A DNA stretch of 64,000 nucleotides from contig LGYU01000003.1 in NCBI GenBank assembly GCA_001302245.1, positions 62,001 through 126,000 on the forward strand, read 5' to 3'. This stretch comes from Chitinophagaceae bacterium PMP191F (GTDB taxonomy: Bacteria; Bacteroidota; Bacteroidia; Chitinophagales; Chitinophagaceae). How positions within the stretch are numbered: the stretch's first letter is position 1; every line of letters starts with the position of its first letter. The notes under the pieces were generated by a model that saw nothing but the letters and a program-made list of their open reading frames with translations, was not told the origin of the DNA and made no database searches. This document shows positions 41,965 to 51,539 of this stretch, piece after piece. The translations under genes were made by a program, and so were the position numbers.

Positions 41965-42861
41965 ATGTCAAACATTAACCTGATTATTGAAGAGCGTCCG
42001 GCAGATATCGGCAATTTTATGGTGGGCAGATTGTTGCCTTTCCGTGGTAAAAGAATGGTAGGTCCTTTTATTTTCATTGACCACATGGGGCCGGTGAGCA
42101 TGGATGAGCGCCATAACATGGATGTGGCGCCACACCCGCATATTGGCCTTTCTACATTGACCTATCTTTTTGAAGGACATATCATGCACAGGGATACGCT
42201 GGGTACCGTAATGGAGATCAATCCCGGTGAGGTAAACTGGATGACAGCGGGGAAAGGCATTGTGCATTCAGAAAGAACGCCTGATTACCTGCGTGGTCTC
42301 AATAAAAACCTGCATGGTTTACAGATCTGGGTGGCATTGCCCAAACACCTGGAAGAAATGGATCCGGAATTTGTTCATATATCCAAAGAAAAGATTCCCG
42401 CCTGGGAACAGGATGGAGTGCATTATAAATTGATTGCAGGCGAAGCATTCGGTAAAAGATCGCCGGTGCCTGCATACTGTAAGCTGTTCCTGATCGAGAT
42501 CAAATCAAAGGAAAGAACCACGGTAAAGATTGGTCATGAACTGACTGGTGAAGCAGGTATGTACATCCTGGAAGGCAGTGTGGAAAGTGAAGGTTTTACC
42601 TATGAACCCAAACGTATACTGGTGGCAAAAGACAGTTCATTATGTGAGTTTACCATAAACGCCAATACAACAGTATACATTTTTGGCGGAGAACCCTTTC
42701 CCGAAAGCAGGCATATTTACTGGAACTTTGTAGCCAGCAACCTGGAACTGATCGAAAAGGCAAAAGCCAACTGGGCTGCCCAGCTTTTTCCGAAGATTGA
42801 AGGTGAAACCGGTTTTGTACCATTACCACCTTCTGATCCTTCCGTAAAACAAAAGCAATAA
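41965..42861 (+). CDS. Pirin family protein
   Basis: A 298-residue bicupin of the pirin family. Metal-ligand motifs: HPHIGLSTLTYLFEG and GKGIVHSERTP (His and Glu), with NPGEVNWMTAG between. The C-terminal cupin contains MYILEGSVESEGFTYEPKR and the usual YIFGGEPFPESRHIYWNFV. Family members have quercetinase-like or regulatory roles; here undetermined. The ATG at 41965 is used because the 55 codons before it overlap the receptor gene and the hairpin. Confidence 0.93.
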   Translation: MSNINLIIEERPADIGNFMVGRLLPFRGKRMVGPFIFIDHMGPVSMDERHNMDVAPHPHIGLSTLTYLFEGHIMHRDTLGTVMEINPGEVNWMTAGKGIVHSERTPDYLRGLNKNLHGLQIWVALPKHLEEMDPEFVHISKEKIPAWEQDGVHYKLIAGEAFGKRSPVPAYCKLFLIEIKSKERTTVKIGHELTGEAGMYILEGSVESEGFTYEPKRILVAKDSSLCEFTINANTTVYIFGGEPFPESRHIYWNFVASNLELIEKAKANWAAQLFPKIEGETGFVPLPPSDPSVKQKQ

Positions 42862-42902
42862 ACTGCAGTTTGGTCAATCATTAATATGGAACCCGGTCTG
42901 TG

Positions 42903-43394
42903 CTATTTCAATTCTTCAAAGTGCCCGGTCAGTTTGTTTTTCCGTACATTATCCCAGTTGTAATAACGACCGTTCATAGCCACATACACACCAACAGGAA
43001 GTGTTTGGGCAAAAGCAAGCGCGCTACCCAGGTTAAAAAACCCGTCGGAGCTGCCAAATTTGTAAGGGATCATGGCGCCGGTCAGTACAATGGTTTTATC
43101 CGGTACTTTTTCGGCAAGTACCTGTGCCGTAACCGTCATGGTGTCTGTGCCATGGGTAATTACGATCTTATCTTCCTTTGCACTGCGGCACTGGTGTACA
43201 ATCAGTTCGCGGTCTTCACCGGTCATCTGCAAACTGTCGATCATCATCAGTGTACGAACGGTAACATCAAGCGTACTACGGCTGCGCTTCAGCATTTCCG
43301 GCAAATGTGTTTCCTTAAAAAACAGCTCACCAGTTAGCTCATTATACTCTTTGTCAAATGTTCCGCCTGTAACAAAAATCCTAATTGAAGACAT
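42903..43394 (-). CDS. Single-domain asparaginase-like protein
   Basis: A 163-residue protein that corresponds to the N-terminal domain of type I/II L-asparaginase: FVTGGTFDKEYNELTG (first catalytic Thr), VITHGTDTMTVTA (second Thr-Asp), KTIVLTGAMIPYKFGSSDGF. The C-terminal domain (another 150 residues) is absent, and no neighbouring ORF supplies it. Stand-alone domains are known as a separate family, annotated as asparaginase domain proteins. Activity uncertain. Confidence 0.88.
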   Translation of the reverse strand: MSSIRIFVTGGTFDKEYNELTGELFFKETHLPEMLKRSRSTLDVTVRTLMMIDSLQMTGEDRELIVHQCRSAKEDKIVITHGTDTMTVTAQVLAEKVPDKTIVLTGAMIPYKFGSSDGFFNLGSALAFAQTLPVGVYVAMNGRYYNWDNVRKNKLTGHFEELK

Positions 43395-43414
43395 AGCAAC
43401 GTGATTTGGGATGC

Positions 43415-43422
43415 CAAAAGTA
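43415..43422 (-). promoter_or_regulatory. TAnnTTTG -7 element
   Basis: TACTTTTG on the minus strand, 20 bp upstream of the asparaginase-like start; -33 element not evident. Confidence 0.4.
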
Positions 43423-43527
43423 AGAAAGTTTACAGTTTAAGATGATTATAACATTGCTTAATCCTTTTTTCAGCCACTTCCTAACCGATTTGTAATACCT
43501 TCAGTTGCAGTAAGAACCCATTTGCTA

Positions 43528-44418
43528 ATGACCGGCCGTATTTCAATTTCATACCTGTTACGCATCTGCCTGATAGCTGTTATTATAACGTTTTGCTACA
43601 ATAGCAGGGCACAACACAATACCCTGCTACCGGGTAAATGGACAGGCGTACAATACATCAGCAGTCCTGGTAAAAAAGACAAAGCCTACCGTACCGTTTC
43701 ACTGCCCGAAATTGCAGACAGCACCTACATGGAACTTACCATTAAAGAAGTGAATGGCAATTATTTTTCAGGAACCCTTTACAGAAGTTTTTTTCAGAAA
43801 GCTGAAGAGAATTTTTGCATGGCTACCGTAGATGGTACGATCTCTGGTAACAGGATCACGGTTAAGGTGCTGAACTTTGGCAAAAACCAGTTGAAAAAAT
43901 ATCCCGGGTTTTACTGGTGCGCAGGCACGCTCAATCTTACCTGGAAACAGGACGAAAAAAGCAATGATGCAGAATTGTATGGCAAATCATCTGATGCAGA
44001 ATGTTTCAGCGGGCCGGTAACCTTGCAAAAGAAAGAACCCAAGCCAAAACAGGAAAAGCCTGCCTACGCCGCACGGAAAGATTCTGTGTTCCGCACCATT
44101 CCACTGATCAATAAACAATTTACACTGGAATTGTTTGACAATGGAATAGTGGATGGCGATAGCGTAACAGTGTATTTTAATCAGAAAGTAGTTGTAGCCC
44201 ACCAGTTGCTGACCGGCAAACCCATCACCCTTACTTTAACGGCTGAAGAACATGCCGGTAATATATTGGTAATGTACGCCGATAACCTGGGCACTGTTCC
44301 TCCCAATACAGCAGTAATGAAGATCCGTGCAGATGGAAAAGTGTACGAAGTGTTCATGAAGTCAGACCTGCAATCCAATGCCGTGATCCGTTTTACAATG
44401 GCCGGTAAAAAAGAATAA
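43528..44418 (+). CDS. Exported protein with a C-terminal beta-sandwich domain
   Basis: A 296-residue protein with an N-terminal signal (ends NSRAQH). Residues 30-160 (LLPGKWTGVQYISSPGKKDK, MELTIKEVNGNYFSGTLYRS) read as a lipocalin-like barrel. A basic linker KKEPKPKQEKPAY is followed by a domain with LELFDNGIVDGDSVTVYFNQ and NILVMYADNLGTVPPNTAVM, a block seen in other Bacteroidota secreted proteins of unknown role. No name can be given. Convergent with the AraC gene over a terminator. Confidence 0.75.
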   Translation: MTGRISISYLLRICLIAVIITFCYNSRAQHNTLLPGKWTGVQYISSPGKKDKAYRTVSLPEIADSTYMELTIKEVNGNYFSGTLYRSFFQKAEENFCMATVDGTISGNRITVKVLNFGKNQLKKYPGFYWCAGTLNLTWKQDEKSNDAELYGKSSDAECFSGPVTLQKKEPKPKQEKPAYAARKDSVFRTIPLINKQFTLELFDNGIVDGDSVTVYFNQKVVVAHQLLTGKPITLTLTAEEHAGNILVMYADNLGTVPPNTAVMKIRADGKVYEVFMKSDLQSNAVIRFTMAGKKE

Positions 44419-44445
44419 GAATCGCATCGGTCAGTTAATGAAAAA

Positions 44446-44475
44446 AGACAGGCTGCTCCTGAGCATCACCTGTCT
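44446..44475. terminator. Terminator between convergent genes
   Basis: AGACAGG/CCTGTCT with an inner TGCTC/GAGCA stem, preceded by six A, which form a T-run on the minus strand. Confidence 0.7.
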
Positions 44476-44498
44476 GTAGTTATAGCCATTAAAAAGTA

Positions 44499-45488
44499 CT
44501 ATTGTTTACGGTAGCAGGAAGGGCTGCAGCCGTAGTATTTTTTAAAAGCGCGGATAAAGCTGAACAGGTTTTTATACCCCAGCGTAAGCCCGATAGTACT
44601 TACCGATTCATTGGATTGCTTCAGCAATACCAGGGCCCGCTTCATCCGTATACGCAATACAAAACCAAAAATGCTGATTCCAAATAACTGCCGGAATCCA
44701 CGCTTCAGTTTAAAGCTGTTGATCCCTACACGATGGGCTATCTCTTCCATACTTCCCGGCTCATCACTGTTTTCGGTAAGCCAGCGTTTCAGGGCATGCA
44801 ACTGTTCAGTATCCCATTTGCTGAGCTTTACTGATTTATTACTTTCTTCGGGACTCTGGCAAAACTCATCCAGAACGGCCAGTAACAACTCAGTGGCTTT
44901 GGCACGCAGATACAATGAGAACAATTCTGGCTGGTACGTTTTGTACTGCAGACTTTCCAGTTGCTCTACCATATGACGGCTTACCGTTCTGTTGCTGCTG
45001 TGCAGCCAACCTACCTGTTGCAGGTTGATCTTTTCCAGCAACACCCGCAATAACGGGTACTGTTCCGGTAATTGTTGTACCTGGTCCTCCGGGTAATACA
45101 ATACCACCAGGCTGCCCTGCAGTTGCAATTCACTGTGCAGTGAAATGGTACCTGCGGGCACATACAACAGGTTACAGGTCTGCTCGCAAAAAACACGTTC
45201 GCCAATGCCGGAAGCGTTACAGGAAAACTGGTTGTGCAATGATACCAGCAGGAAAAAGGCACCGGTATCCGTTGTGATCTCCAGCCTGTTGTCTGATTGC
45301 TGAACGCTCATGTTCATTGACTGCATTGCATGTGCATGGTGCTTTTTTGCCTGCAGCAGACAATACCCGAAATCATGTGTTGGTGACGAGAACGGTGTAT
45401 CAGAAACAGGAAATGTTTGTAGCATTTCTGATACCACAGGAGAAGAGGATATTGTGCCGGCTACCCTGGGCGCGACATTAAAATTCAT
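44499..45488 (-). CDS. AraC-family transcriptional regulator
   Basis: A 329-residue regulator. The N-terminal part resembles a cupin-like ligand domain (FLLVSLHNQFSCNASGIGER, CNLLYVPAGTISLHSELQLQ). The C-terminal AraC domain is SMEEIAHRVGINSFKLKRGFRQLFGISIF, then VSTIGLTLGYKNLFSFIRAFKKYYGCSPS. The FKLKRGFRQLFG form is typical of PchR-like regulators of iron genes, so a siderophore role is possible but unproven. The ATG at 45488 was taken; 15 more codons are open upstream. Confidence 0.88.
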   Translation of the reverse strand: MNFNVAPRVAGTISSSPVVSEMLQTFPVSDTPFSSPTHDFGYCLLQAKKHHAHAMQSMNMSVQQSDNRLEITTDTGAFFLLVSLHNQFSCNASGIGERVFCEQTCNLLYVPAGTISLHSELQLQGSLVVLYYPEDQVQQLPEQYPLLRVLLEKINLQQVGWLHSSNRTVSRHMVEQLESLQYKTYQPELFSLYLRAKATELLLAVLDEFCQSPEESNKSVKLSKWDTEQLHALKRWLTENSDEPGSMEEIAHRVGINSFKLKRGFRQLFGISIFGFVLRIRMKRALVLLKQSNESVSTIGLTLGYKNLFSFIRAFKKYYGCSPSCYRKQ

Positions 45489-45877
45489 AGTAAAAGGTTT
45501 ATAATTCGTGACAGTCAATGCTACAGCAGGCATGTCCTGCTAAGCCAGCATCTTCTGTGCTAATGTACCAGTACTACTAATCTTAAGCCTTGCAGAGATC
45601 AACCGGAATACTACTTTGTTGGCAAGATAAAATGTAGTGTGCAGCAGGGCATTGATGTTTATGTGTTACCAACAGTCAATATACATTCCGGTGATGTGTA
45701 AAATGACACCTTAAATATACTTACAATACCCGAAAAAAACATTTAGAGTACAGATAAATTTGCATATTTAACGAATCGTAGTTCATTCTGAAACCTGCGT
45801 CACCACTGACATACAGGAATACACTTACACACCAGCATAGCTGTTTTTTTAACAGCAGATAAGCATGTGCGTAAGGC

Positions 45878-45917
45878 GTCGGAAAAAACTACTGTTCCTG
45901 AGTTTTTTCCGACTTTT
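45878..45917. terminator. Hairpin with T-run
   Basis: GTCGGAAAAAACT/AGTTTTTTCCGAC, perfect 13-bp arms, 10-nt loop, followed by TTTTAT on the plus strand. It has no gene immediately upstream on the plus strand, so it may be the second of a tandem pair or an element of its own. Confidence 0.6.
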
Positions 45918-45923
45918 ATGCAT

Positions 45924-45956
45924 GAAAAAAGGGAGCAACGGCAGGTCGCTCCCTTT
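45924..45956 (-). terminator. Terminator of the thioredoxin-domain gene
   Basis: AAAGGGAGC/GCTCCCTTT arms, 11-nt loop, followed on the minus strand by a T-run (seven A on the plus strand). Confidence 0.8.
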
Positions 45957-45980
45957 CTATCTGATACGAAATGTAACTTT

Positions 45981-47954
45981 TTAAAATCCTTTTTTCTCCA
46001 CATCTGCTTTTCCCTGGCGTGTCCATTCGATCATGGATGTCAATTCCTCTACCAAGTTGTCTGCACTGCCGCCAAAACCTACTGTTTTGAAACGGATATT
46101 ATTCTCTTTATCAATTACAAATTTGGTAGGGATACCGGTCACCTTGTATTGCTCAATGACTTTACTGTCATAATCCATCAATACGTGGAAGGGATAGGCA
46201 TTTTTCTCAATAAATTCAGAAACCACTTTACGGGTTTTGTCTTTATCATCGAAGGTTTCGCGGGTGTCAATAAATACAAACTTTACATCGGGATCATTCT
46301 TGTATTTCTCCACCGCCATTTTCATACCGGGGAAAGATGCTTTACAAGGACCGCACCAGGTAGCCCAGAAATCAACGATTACGATCTTTCCTTTCAGTGA
46401 AGCAAGGGATACTTCGCCCCCTGAAAGGTCTTTCAGTGCGAATGCAGGAGCAGATTCATTGATCATCTGTTTGGCCAGTTCCTCACGTTTTTTTGCCATT
46501 TCTACCTTGCGTTTTGCACGCACATCTTTTTCCAGTTCGTCAATATAGGCAGTCCACTGGTTTTCAGTATTTTTCTGTGACAGGTAAATACGTTTCAACT
46601 GGTCACGCATCCTGGGTGTAAATTTATCCGCCTTGATAAACGCTTCCAGTTCCTGGCGGGCAACCGCGGCTCCTTTTGCTTTTTCAGCATATTCAGCCAG
46701 CGCTTCATTCATAGAGGTTTCATTGCGCTTATTTTCCTCTACCGCGTGTTTCTGATGCTCGTAGGCATTTTTATAATCTTTCAGATGGTACAACAACAGC
46801 GAATAAGTATCCTCGAACATTGCGTAGTTCGATTCCTGTGCTTTTTTCCATTGAGAGGCGGTATAATAGGAGGGTTTGGCACTTACATCGGTCATATTGG
46901 CTTTTACCATTTCCAGACTCTGCCAGGAAAGATCTTTGCCTAATTTCACGTCCTCAGCTTTAGGCTTGCTGTCTACACTTTCGCCGGATAATTTCCAGGC
47001 GATACTGTTGTAAGTTCCGGCCAGGCTGTTCTTGTTCTTTACCAGGGCAACATATTCTTTCATTTTGGCATAATTGCCATCGTTACCATACAGGCCTGCC
47101 AGCGATACGTATAAACTGTTCTGCGTGTTTTTCTCGTTCTCAGTTTTAGCGGGATACTTTTGCACAAAGGCTTTTACCAGCGCTTCACGTTTTGCAGCAT
47201 CCTCTTCCTTGTAAATAGCATTCAGCTTTTCTGTTTTTACCCATGCACCATCGGGAAATTTCACTTTTTTCAGCGAATCCACTGCAGCGCTATGCGCTTT
47301 GTCTTTCACACGATCGTAATATACTTTTACCAGGGAGTAATCAGTTTCAGAAGCATCAGGATTGGCAATTGTTTTTTCCAATACGTCTTTTAACAGGGCT
47401 TTGTCATTCTCATCTTTCGACAACGCCAGCATATTGAAATAATCACCTTTGCTTTTTTCTTTCAGTGATGGGTTCAATGTAAAATCTTCTTTTACCAGGG
47501 CAGCACCTTTAACGGGATTTGGTTTCAGTCCCCAGATACCGCCATAACTGTTGAACACCACTCCCACAGCTTTGCGGGCACCAGGCACAGGATTGCCGGA
47601 ACCATCATATACCATTACATAATAGCCGGAATCCTTATTGTTCTCCCGGATATTGCCGTCAGTAAAAGTGACAAAAACGGCTTGCGTAGTATCGTTGATC
47701 TTGAAGGAGCCCTGGTACACATCACCGTTTTTGGTCAATGGTATTTCTTTTGCCAGGGGTAGAGCGCCTTCCTGCAGAAAAGCTATGGCATCAAAACTTT
47801 TTACATCAGCCAGCGGCGAACCAGCAGCCTTATACGTAATAGTAATCGTTTCTCCCGGCTTGGGAGCGGCAGGCTGGAAAGTAAGCGACTGGGCAGATGT
47901 TTGCATACCGGCCAGTGTAAGACCGGATAACATGGCTACAGACAGAATTCTCAT
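45981..47954 (-). CDS. TlpA-like thioredoxin-domain protein
   Basis: A 657-residue exported protein (signal ends QTSAQS). Residues 25-130 are a beta-rich domain as seen in other Bacteroidota redoxins; a long helical part, rich in Lys/Glu, follows (about 170-490). The C-terminus is a TlpA/ResA-like thioredoxin domain with WCGPC at about 532-536 (VIVDFWATWCGPCKASFPGM) and cis-Pro in TGIPTKFVID. It should be a periplasmic disulfide reductase. The helical domain is uncharacterised. A single gene. Confidence 0.9.
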   Translation of the reverse strand: MRILSVAMLSGLTLAGMQTSAQSLTFQPAAPKPGETITITYKAAGSPLADVKSFDAIAFLQEGALPLAKEIPLTKNGDVYQGSFKINDTTQAVFVTFTDGNIRENNKDSGYYVMVYDGSGNPVPGARKAVGVVFNSYGGIWGLKPNPVKGAALVKEDFTLNPSLKEKSKGDYFNMLALSKDENDKALLKDVLEKTIANPDASETDYSLVKVYYDRVKDKAHSAAVDSLKKVKFPDGAWVKTEKLNAIYKEEDAAKREALVKAFVQKYPAKTENEKNTQNSLYVSLAGLYGNDGNYAKMKEYVALVKNKNSLAGTYNSIAWKLSGESVDSKPKAEDVKLGKDLSWQSLEMVKANMTDVSAKPSYYTASQWKKAQESNYAMFEDTYSLLLYHLKDYKNAYEHQKHAVEENKRNETSMNEALAEYAEKAKGAAVARQELEAFIKADKFTPRMRDQLKRIYLSQKNTENQWTAYIDELEKDVRAKRKVEMAKKREELAKQMINESAPAFALKDLSGGEVSLASLKGKIVIVDFWATWCGPCKASFPGMKMAVEKYKNDPDVKFVFIDTRETFDDKDKTRKVVSEFIEKNAYPFHVLMDYDSKVIEQYKVTGIPTKFVIDKENNIRFKTVGFGGSADNLVEELTSMIEWTRQGKADVEKKGF

Positions 47955-48215
47955 GGTGCGCAGGTTAATGATTTAGAAAATAATTTGCTGATTAAATATA
48001 AGAGTTATCCTGCGTAGATGATCCATTTCCTGTCGATTTCCATAAATTAAAATAATTTAAATACAACATAACAACAGTATGCGGAATGGTCAAACCGCTT
48101 TATACATTATAATGTGCATTATTAAGTACCCGGTTACCCGCATACTGCATGGCTGACACAGATATTTTTTATCCCGGCAGTCACATTATAAATACCCGTC
48201 AACTATTCATGAAAA

Positions 48216-49994
48216 CTAAATGATCTCCATCTTATGCATCAGGAAAGAAGCATTCTTGTTCTTGGCTACGCCACGCTGCAAGGTATAATCAAATATCAGT
48301 TCATCATTACAGATCACACTTTCAAAACAGTAATTACTGATCTTTCCCGGCAGTTCCTCTTCCAGTCTACTCAGGGCAAGATCGTGTGTGGCAAACAGCG
48401 TAAAGCAGTTGTGTTGTATTAATTTCCGGATAAATTGTTCGGAACCGTGGGTTTTATCATCTGAATTGGTGCCACGCAGAATCTCATCTATCAGCACCAG
48501 CGAGGGCTGTTCATTTTCCACGCGACGGATAATATACTGCAGTCTTTTCAGTTCTGCCATAAAATAAGAGGTCTGCTCCTGCAGGGAATCACTTACACGT
48601 ATAGACGTAAATACGCGCATAGGCGTGAACTGGAATCGTTGCGCACAAACAGGTGCACCGCATTGCGCCAGCACAATATTGATACCAATAGCGCGCAGAA
48701 AAGTAGTTTTGCCCGACATATTGGAACCTGTTACCAATACCAGTTGCTCTTTTTGTCCCAGCCCCACATCATTGGCTACGCGTACATTAGCGGGTATCAG
48801 CGGATGAGCCAGCGCAGTAGCGGTAACAGATAAAGGCGGGATTACAATTTCAGGATAAGCAAAATCCGGCACATTAAATGCAAATGTAGCAAACGACACC
48901 AGTGTTTCAATAGTTCCTACACAGTCGATCCATTCCGGAAACTGTTCTTTATGATCTACCTTCCATTTTTCCAGCGCCCACATACATTGTATATCGTACA
49001 TTACCAGGCTGTTCAGGAACAGTATCACCAGCATATTCAACCGGTGATCGAATATACCTGCCAATGATGAAAGTTTGCCGGTAGCACGGTGCGCAGCAGC
49101 AGCCATCTTTTTTTGTTGTTTCAACAGTACTGCATCACCTGTATTTACACCACTGAACAATTGCAGAATGGCTGCATATTGCTCCAGTATCACCTGTTTT
49201 TTTCCCAATAGCAGGTGCTGACTATTGATCCGTTTTACAAAAGCACCAATCACAACCCAGCTAATGATCACTCCTATTGCTAATGGCTGATATTTATCTG
49301 CAAAAATATAATAAAGCAGGGCAACCAGGTTGTAAACCGGTAGTGCCACACGCAGTATGCGTACCCATGTACGGTGCAGCAACAGGGTAGGCACCGATAA
49401 CCATGCCCGGATATCGTGCAGGTTGCCTTCTTTTTCCCCGTGTAGTAAACCATGCGCAGTGATAGATTGCCTCAGTTCCTTTTGTTCACTCAATATCTTT
49501 ATAGCCTGTTGCTGTGCAATTATTGCCTCTGGTTGCAGCAACGGTTCTTTCAGCAACGAACTCAATTGAGCAGTGCCATGTTCCGTAGTGGTCCTGTTGA
49601 GTAATTGAAACAAAGATCCCCTTCCAAAAATATCAAGATCAGATGTATAACCTTCACCGGTTGCAAACTGTTGTCCGTCGCTGAAACGATTGGGTTCCTG
49701 TTGCAAAATGCCGGCCTCGTTGGTATTGATAAATAGTAATTTTTCCAGCAATGCTTTTTTATCACGCAAACGAAAGGCAATACGTACCAGTACTACAAAA
49801 AATACAGCGCTTACAATGGTAAGGGCAGGCCACAGGTTACCATCTTTGGATATCCAGCAATAAACAGCAGCACAAAGTGCAAGAAAAAAAAGTAAACGAA
49901 GAATAGCAACCCGCAAAGATTGTTGTTGTACCTGCGTCAGTTGCCGGGAGTATTGTGTAATGTTCTCCTGGTAAAATGCCAAAGGGTTCGTCAT
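48216..49994 (-). CDS. Membrane-anchored MutS-like ATPase
   Basis: A 592-residue protein with MutS core and ATPase domains (Walker A TGSNMSGKTTFLRAIG near residue 420; QEQTSYFMAELKRL; Walker B LVLIDEILRGTNSDDK; FATHDLALS). It lacks the mismatch-recognition domain I. The N-terminus has two hydrophobic segments (about 28-65: ILRLLFFLALCAAVYCWI and ALTIVSAVFFVVLV), with another pair near 215-255 (LVALLYYIF, IGVIISWVVI). It is thus probably membrane-bound, unlike mismatch repair MutS. This MutS-like group is common in Bacteroidota and has no known function. It follows the aspartate kinase gene (38 bp). Confidence 0.9.
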   Translation of the reverse strand: MTNPLAFYQENITQYSRQLTQVQQQSLRVAILRLLFFLALCAAVYCWISKDGNLWPALTIVSAVFFVVLVRIAFRLRDKKALLEKLLFINTNEAGILQQEPNRFSDGQQFATGEGYTSDLDIFGRGSLFQLLNRTTTEHGTAQLSSLLKEPLLQPEAIIAQQQAIKILSEQKELRQSITAHGLLHGEKEGNLHDIRAWLSVPTLLLHRTWVRILRVALPVYNLVALLYYIFADKYQPLAIGVIISWVVIGAFVKRINSQHLLLGKKQVILEQYAAILQLFSGVNTGDAVLLKQQKKMAAAAHRATGKLSSLAGIFDHRLNMLVILFLNSLVMYDIQCMWALEKWKVDHKEQFPEWIDCVGTIETLVSFATFAFNVPDFAYPEIVIPPLSVTATALAHPLIPANVRVANDVGLGQKEQLVLVTGSNMSGKTTFLRAIGINIVLAQCGAPVCAQRFQFTPMRVFTSIRVSDSLQEQTSYFMAELKRLQYIIRRVENEQPSLVLIDEILRGTNSDDKTHGSEQFIRKLIQHNCFTLFATHDLALSRLEEELPGKISNYCFESVICNDELIFDYTLQRGVAKNKNASFLMHKMEII

Positions 49995-50032
49995 GGTTGA
50001 AATTTGGTCGTGAACTGATTAGTAGCAGAACA

Positions 50033-51316
50033 TTATTTTTCAGCAGCAGCACTTTTCTTCATCACTACCTGTACTGTATCCGGTGACTGCTGCAGCAGGT
50101 CTACCGTATATCCTTTGCGCAGCTCCTGCAACAGGGCATCGGTATAATGACGTATGGTAAGTAAAGTAAGCCCTTTTTCAATCTGTACATCAAAAGTATC
50201 TGATGCGGCAAAGGCCAGTTTCTCTATTTTCTCTGCACGGTCGTCCAGGCATAGCTGAATGCTCACTGCACCGGTCTGCATCAGGTTGGGTTTATATTTA
50301 ATATCCGCAAATATTTCATACAAACGCGCCAATGGTTTTTCACCAACAAATGAAAAGTCTTTGGAATGCAGTTGCATCAACACCTGCTGTTCTTTAAATA
50401 CAATGATCGGAGGTAATCCTTTCAGCGACTGGTTATGGATCACTGTACCCGGCAGGTCTTTGTTCAGAAAACATTTTACATACAACGGGATACTTTTATT
50501 CTGCAACGGCTTGATGGTTTTCGGGTGAATGACCTGCGCACCGTAATACGCCATTTCAATCACCTCCACATAGTTCAGTTCTGCAATGAGCTGTGCATCC
50601 GGAAACAGTTTGGGATCAGCGTTCATAACACCTTCCACATCTTTCCAGATGGTAAGGCTATCAGCCGGCAGCATATTGGTAAATACGGCTGCGCTATAAT
50701 CACTGCCTTCACGTCCCAGCGTAGTGCTTTCATTTTCATCTGTGGCACCTATAAAACCTTGCGTTACCACAATACTGCTTTTGCTGAACAGTGGTAATAC
50801 TTCGTCCTGCACTTTCTGCCGGGTAAAGGTCCAGTCAATACCCGCATCACGGAAATTATCGTCTGTACGGAACACATCGCGTACATCGATCCAGGTATTG
50901 TCAAGATGTTCTTCACGCAGATAGGCGCTGATGATGGCTGTTGACAGCAATTCGCCCACGCAAACGATCTGGTCGTAGTAATAATCAAATTCGCGTACCG
51001 GTTTATCATGCAGCAGCCATTCCACTTCAGTAAAAAAGTCAACCAGTTGTTGCAGGGTTTTATTGTATTCTGTTACCAGCAGGTATTTGGCAGTAGTAAG
51101 GTGGGTTTGTTTGATCACTTCAAACAATTTCAGGGCTTCTTCCTGGTGATTGTTGAAAAACGCTTCTGTTACTTTCTCCAGCGCATTGGTGGTTTTACCC
51201 ATGGCAGATATGACTATCAGCAGTTGCTCACCGTGGTAAGCGCGGATAATGGACGCTATATTTTTGATCCTTTCTGCACTGTTGGCACTGGCACCGCCGA
51301 ACTTAAACACTTTCAT
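50033..51316 (-). CDS. lysC: Aspartate kinase
   Basis: A 427-residue monofunctional aspartokinase, first step of Lys/Thr/Met synthesis. Motifs: KFGGAS (instead of the more usual KFGGTS) at the N-terminus, VTQGFIGATDENESTTLGRE, GSDYSAAVFTNML, WKDVEGVMNADPKL and YGAQVIHPKTIKPL. The C-terminal 120 residues hold a divergent regulatory region; only one clear ACT-like part can be seen. Transcribed from the promoter at 51343-51373, divergent from fbp. The gene for the membrane MutS-like protein follows and may share the transcript. Confidence 0.92.
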   Translation of the reverse strand: MKVFKFGGASANSAERIKNIASIIRAYHGEQLLIVISAMGKTTNALEKVTEAFFNNHQEEALKLFEVIKQTHLTTAKYLLVTEYNKTLQQLVDFFTEVEWLLHDKPVREFDYYYDQIVCVGELLSTAIISAYLREEHLDNTWIDVRDVFRTDDNFRDAGIDWTFTRQKVQDEVLPLFSKSSIVVTQGFIGATDENESTTLGREGSDYSAAVFTNMLPADSLTIWKDVEGVMNADPKLFPDAQLIAELNYVEVIEMAYYGAQVIHPKTIKPLQNKSIPLYVKCFLNKDLPGTVIHNQSLKGLPPIIVFKEQQVLMQLHSKDFSFVGEKPLARLYEIFADIKYKPNLMQTGAVSIQLCLDDRAEKIEKLAFAASDTFDVQIEKGLTLLTIRHYTDALLQELRKGYTVDLLQQSPDTVQVVMKKSAAAEK

Positions 51317-51342
51317 GAAGCTGTAATTTGTGGATTAGGCAG

Positions 51343-51373
51343 CAAAAGTAGGGGATTGGGGTAGAAGGCGCAA
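51343..51373 (-). promoter_or_regulatory. Bacteroidota promoter of the aspartate kinase gene
   Basis: On the minus strand TTG (51373-51371), 20 bp, TACTTTTG (51350-51343), full match to the consensus; the ATG is 27 bp further. Confidence 0.8.
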
Positions 51374-51474
51374 GAACAAAGGGGTAAGGTACAACTGTTC
51401 TTTTTCAGCCTGCTTTCTGTGGCTTAAATCCCGGATCCCGGTAATTTTTTCATGTGTTTGCTAAACACGTTTAC

Positions 51475-51505
51475 TTGTCAGCTTATTAACTTCCCCTTAC
51501 ATTTG
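51475..51505 (+). promoter_or_regulatory. Bacteroidota promoter of fbp
   Basis: TTG (51475-51477), 20 bp, TACATTTG (51498-51505), full match; the ATG at 51540 lies 34 bp on. Confidence 0.8.
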
Positions 51506-51539
51506 TCCACTAACTATAGAATCAAAACTTGCCCCAATT

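Larger units (their letters stand above)
45489..45980. other. Intergenic gap
   Basis: 492 bp: the AraC upstream region and two hairpins near 45880 and 45930. No ORF of interest. Confidence 0.5.
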
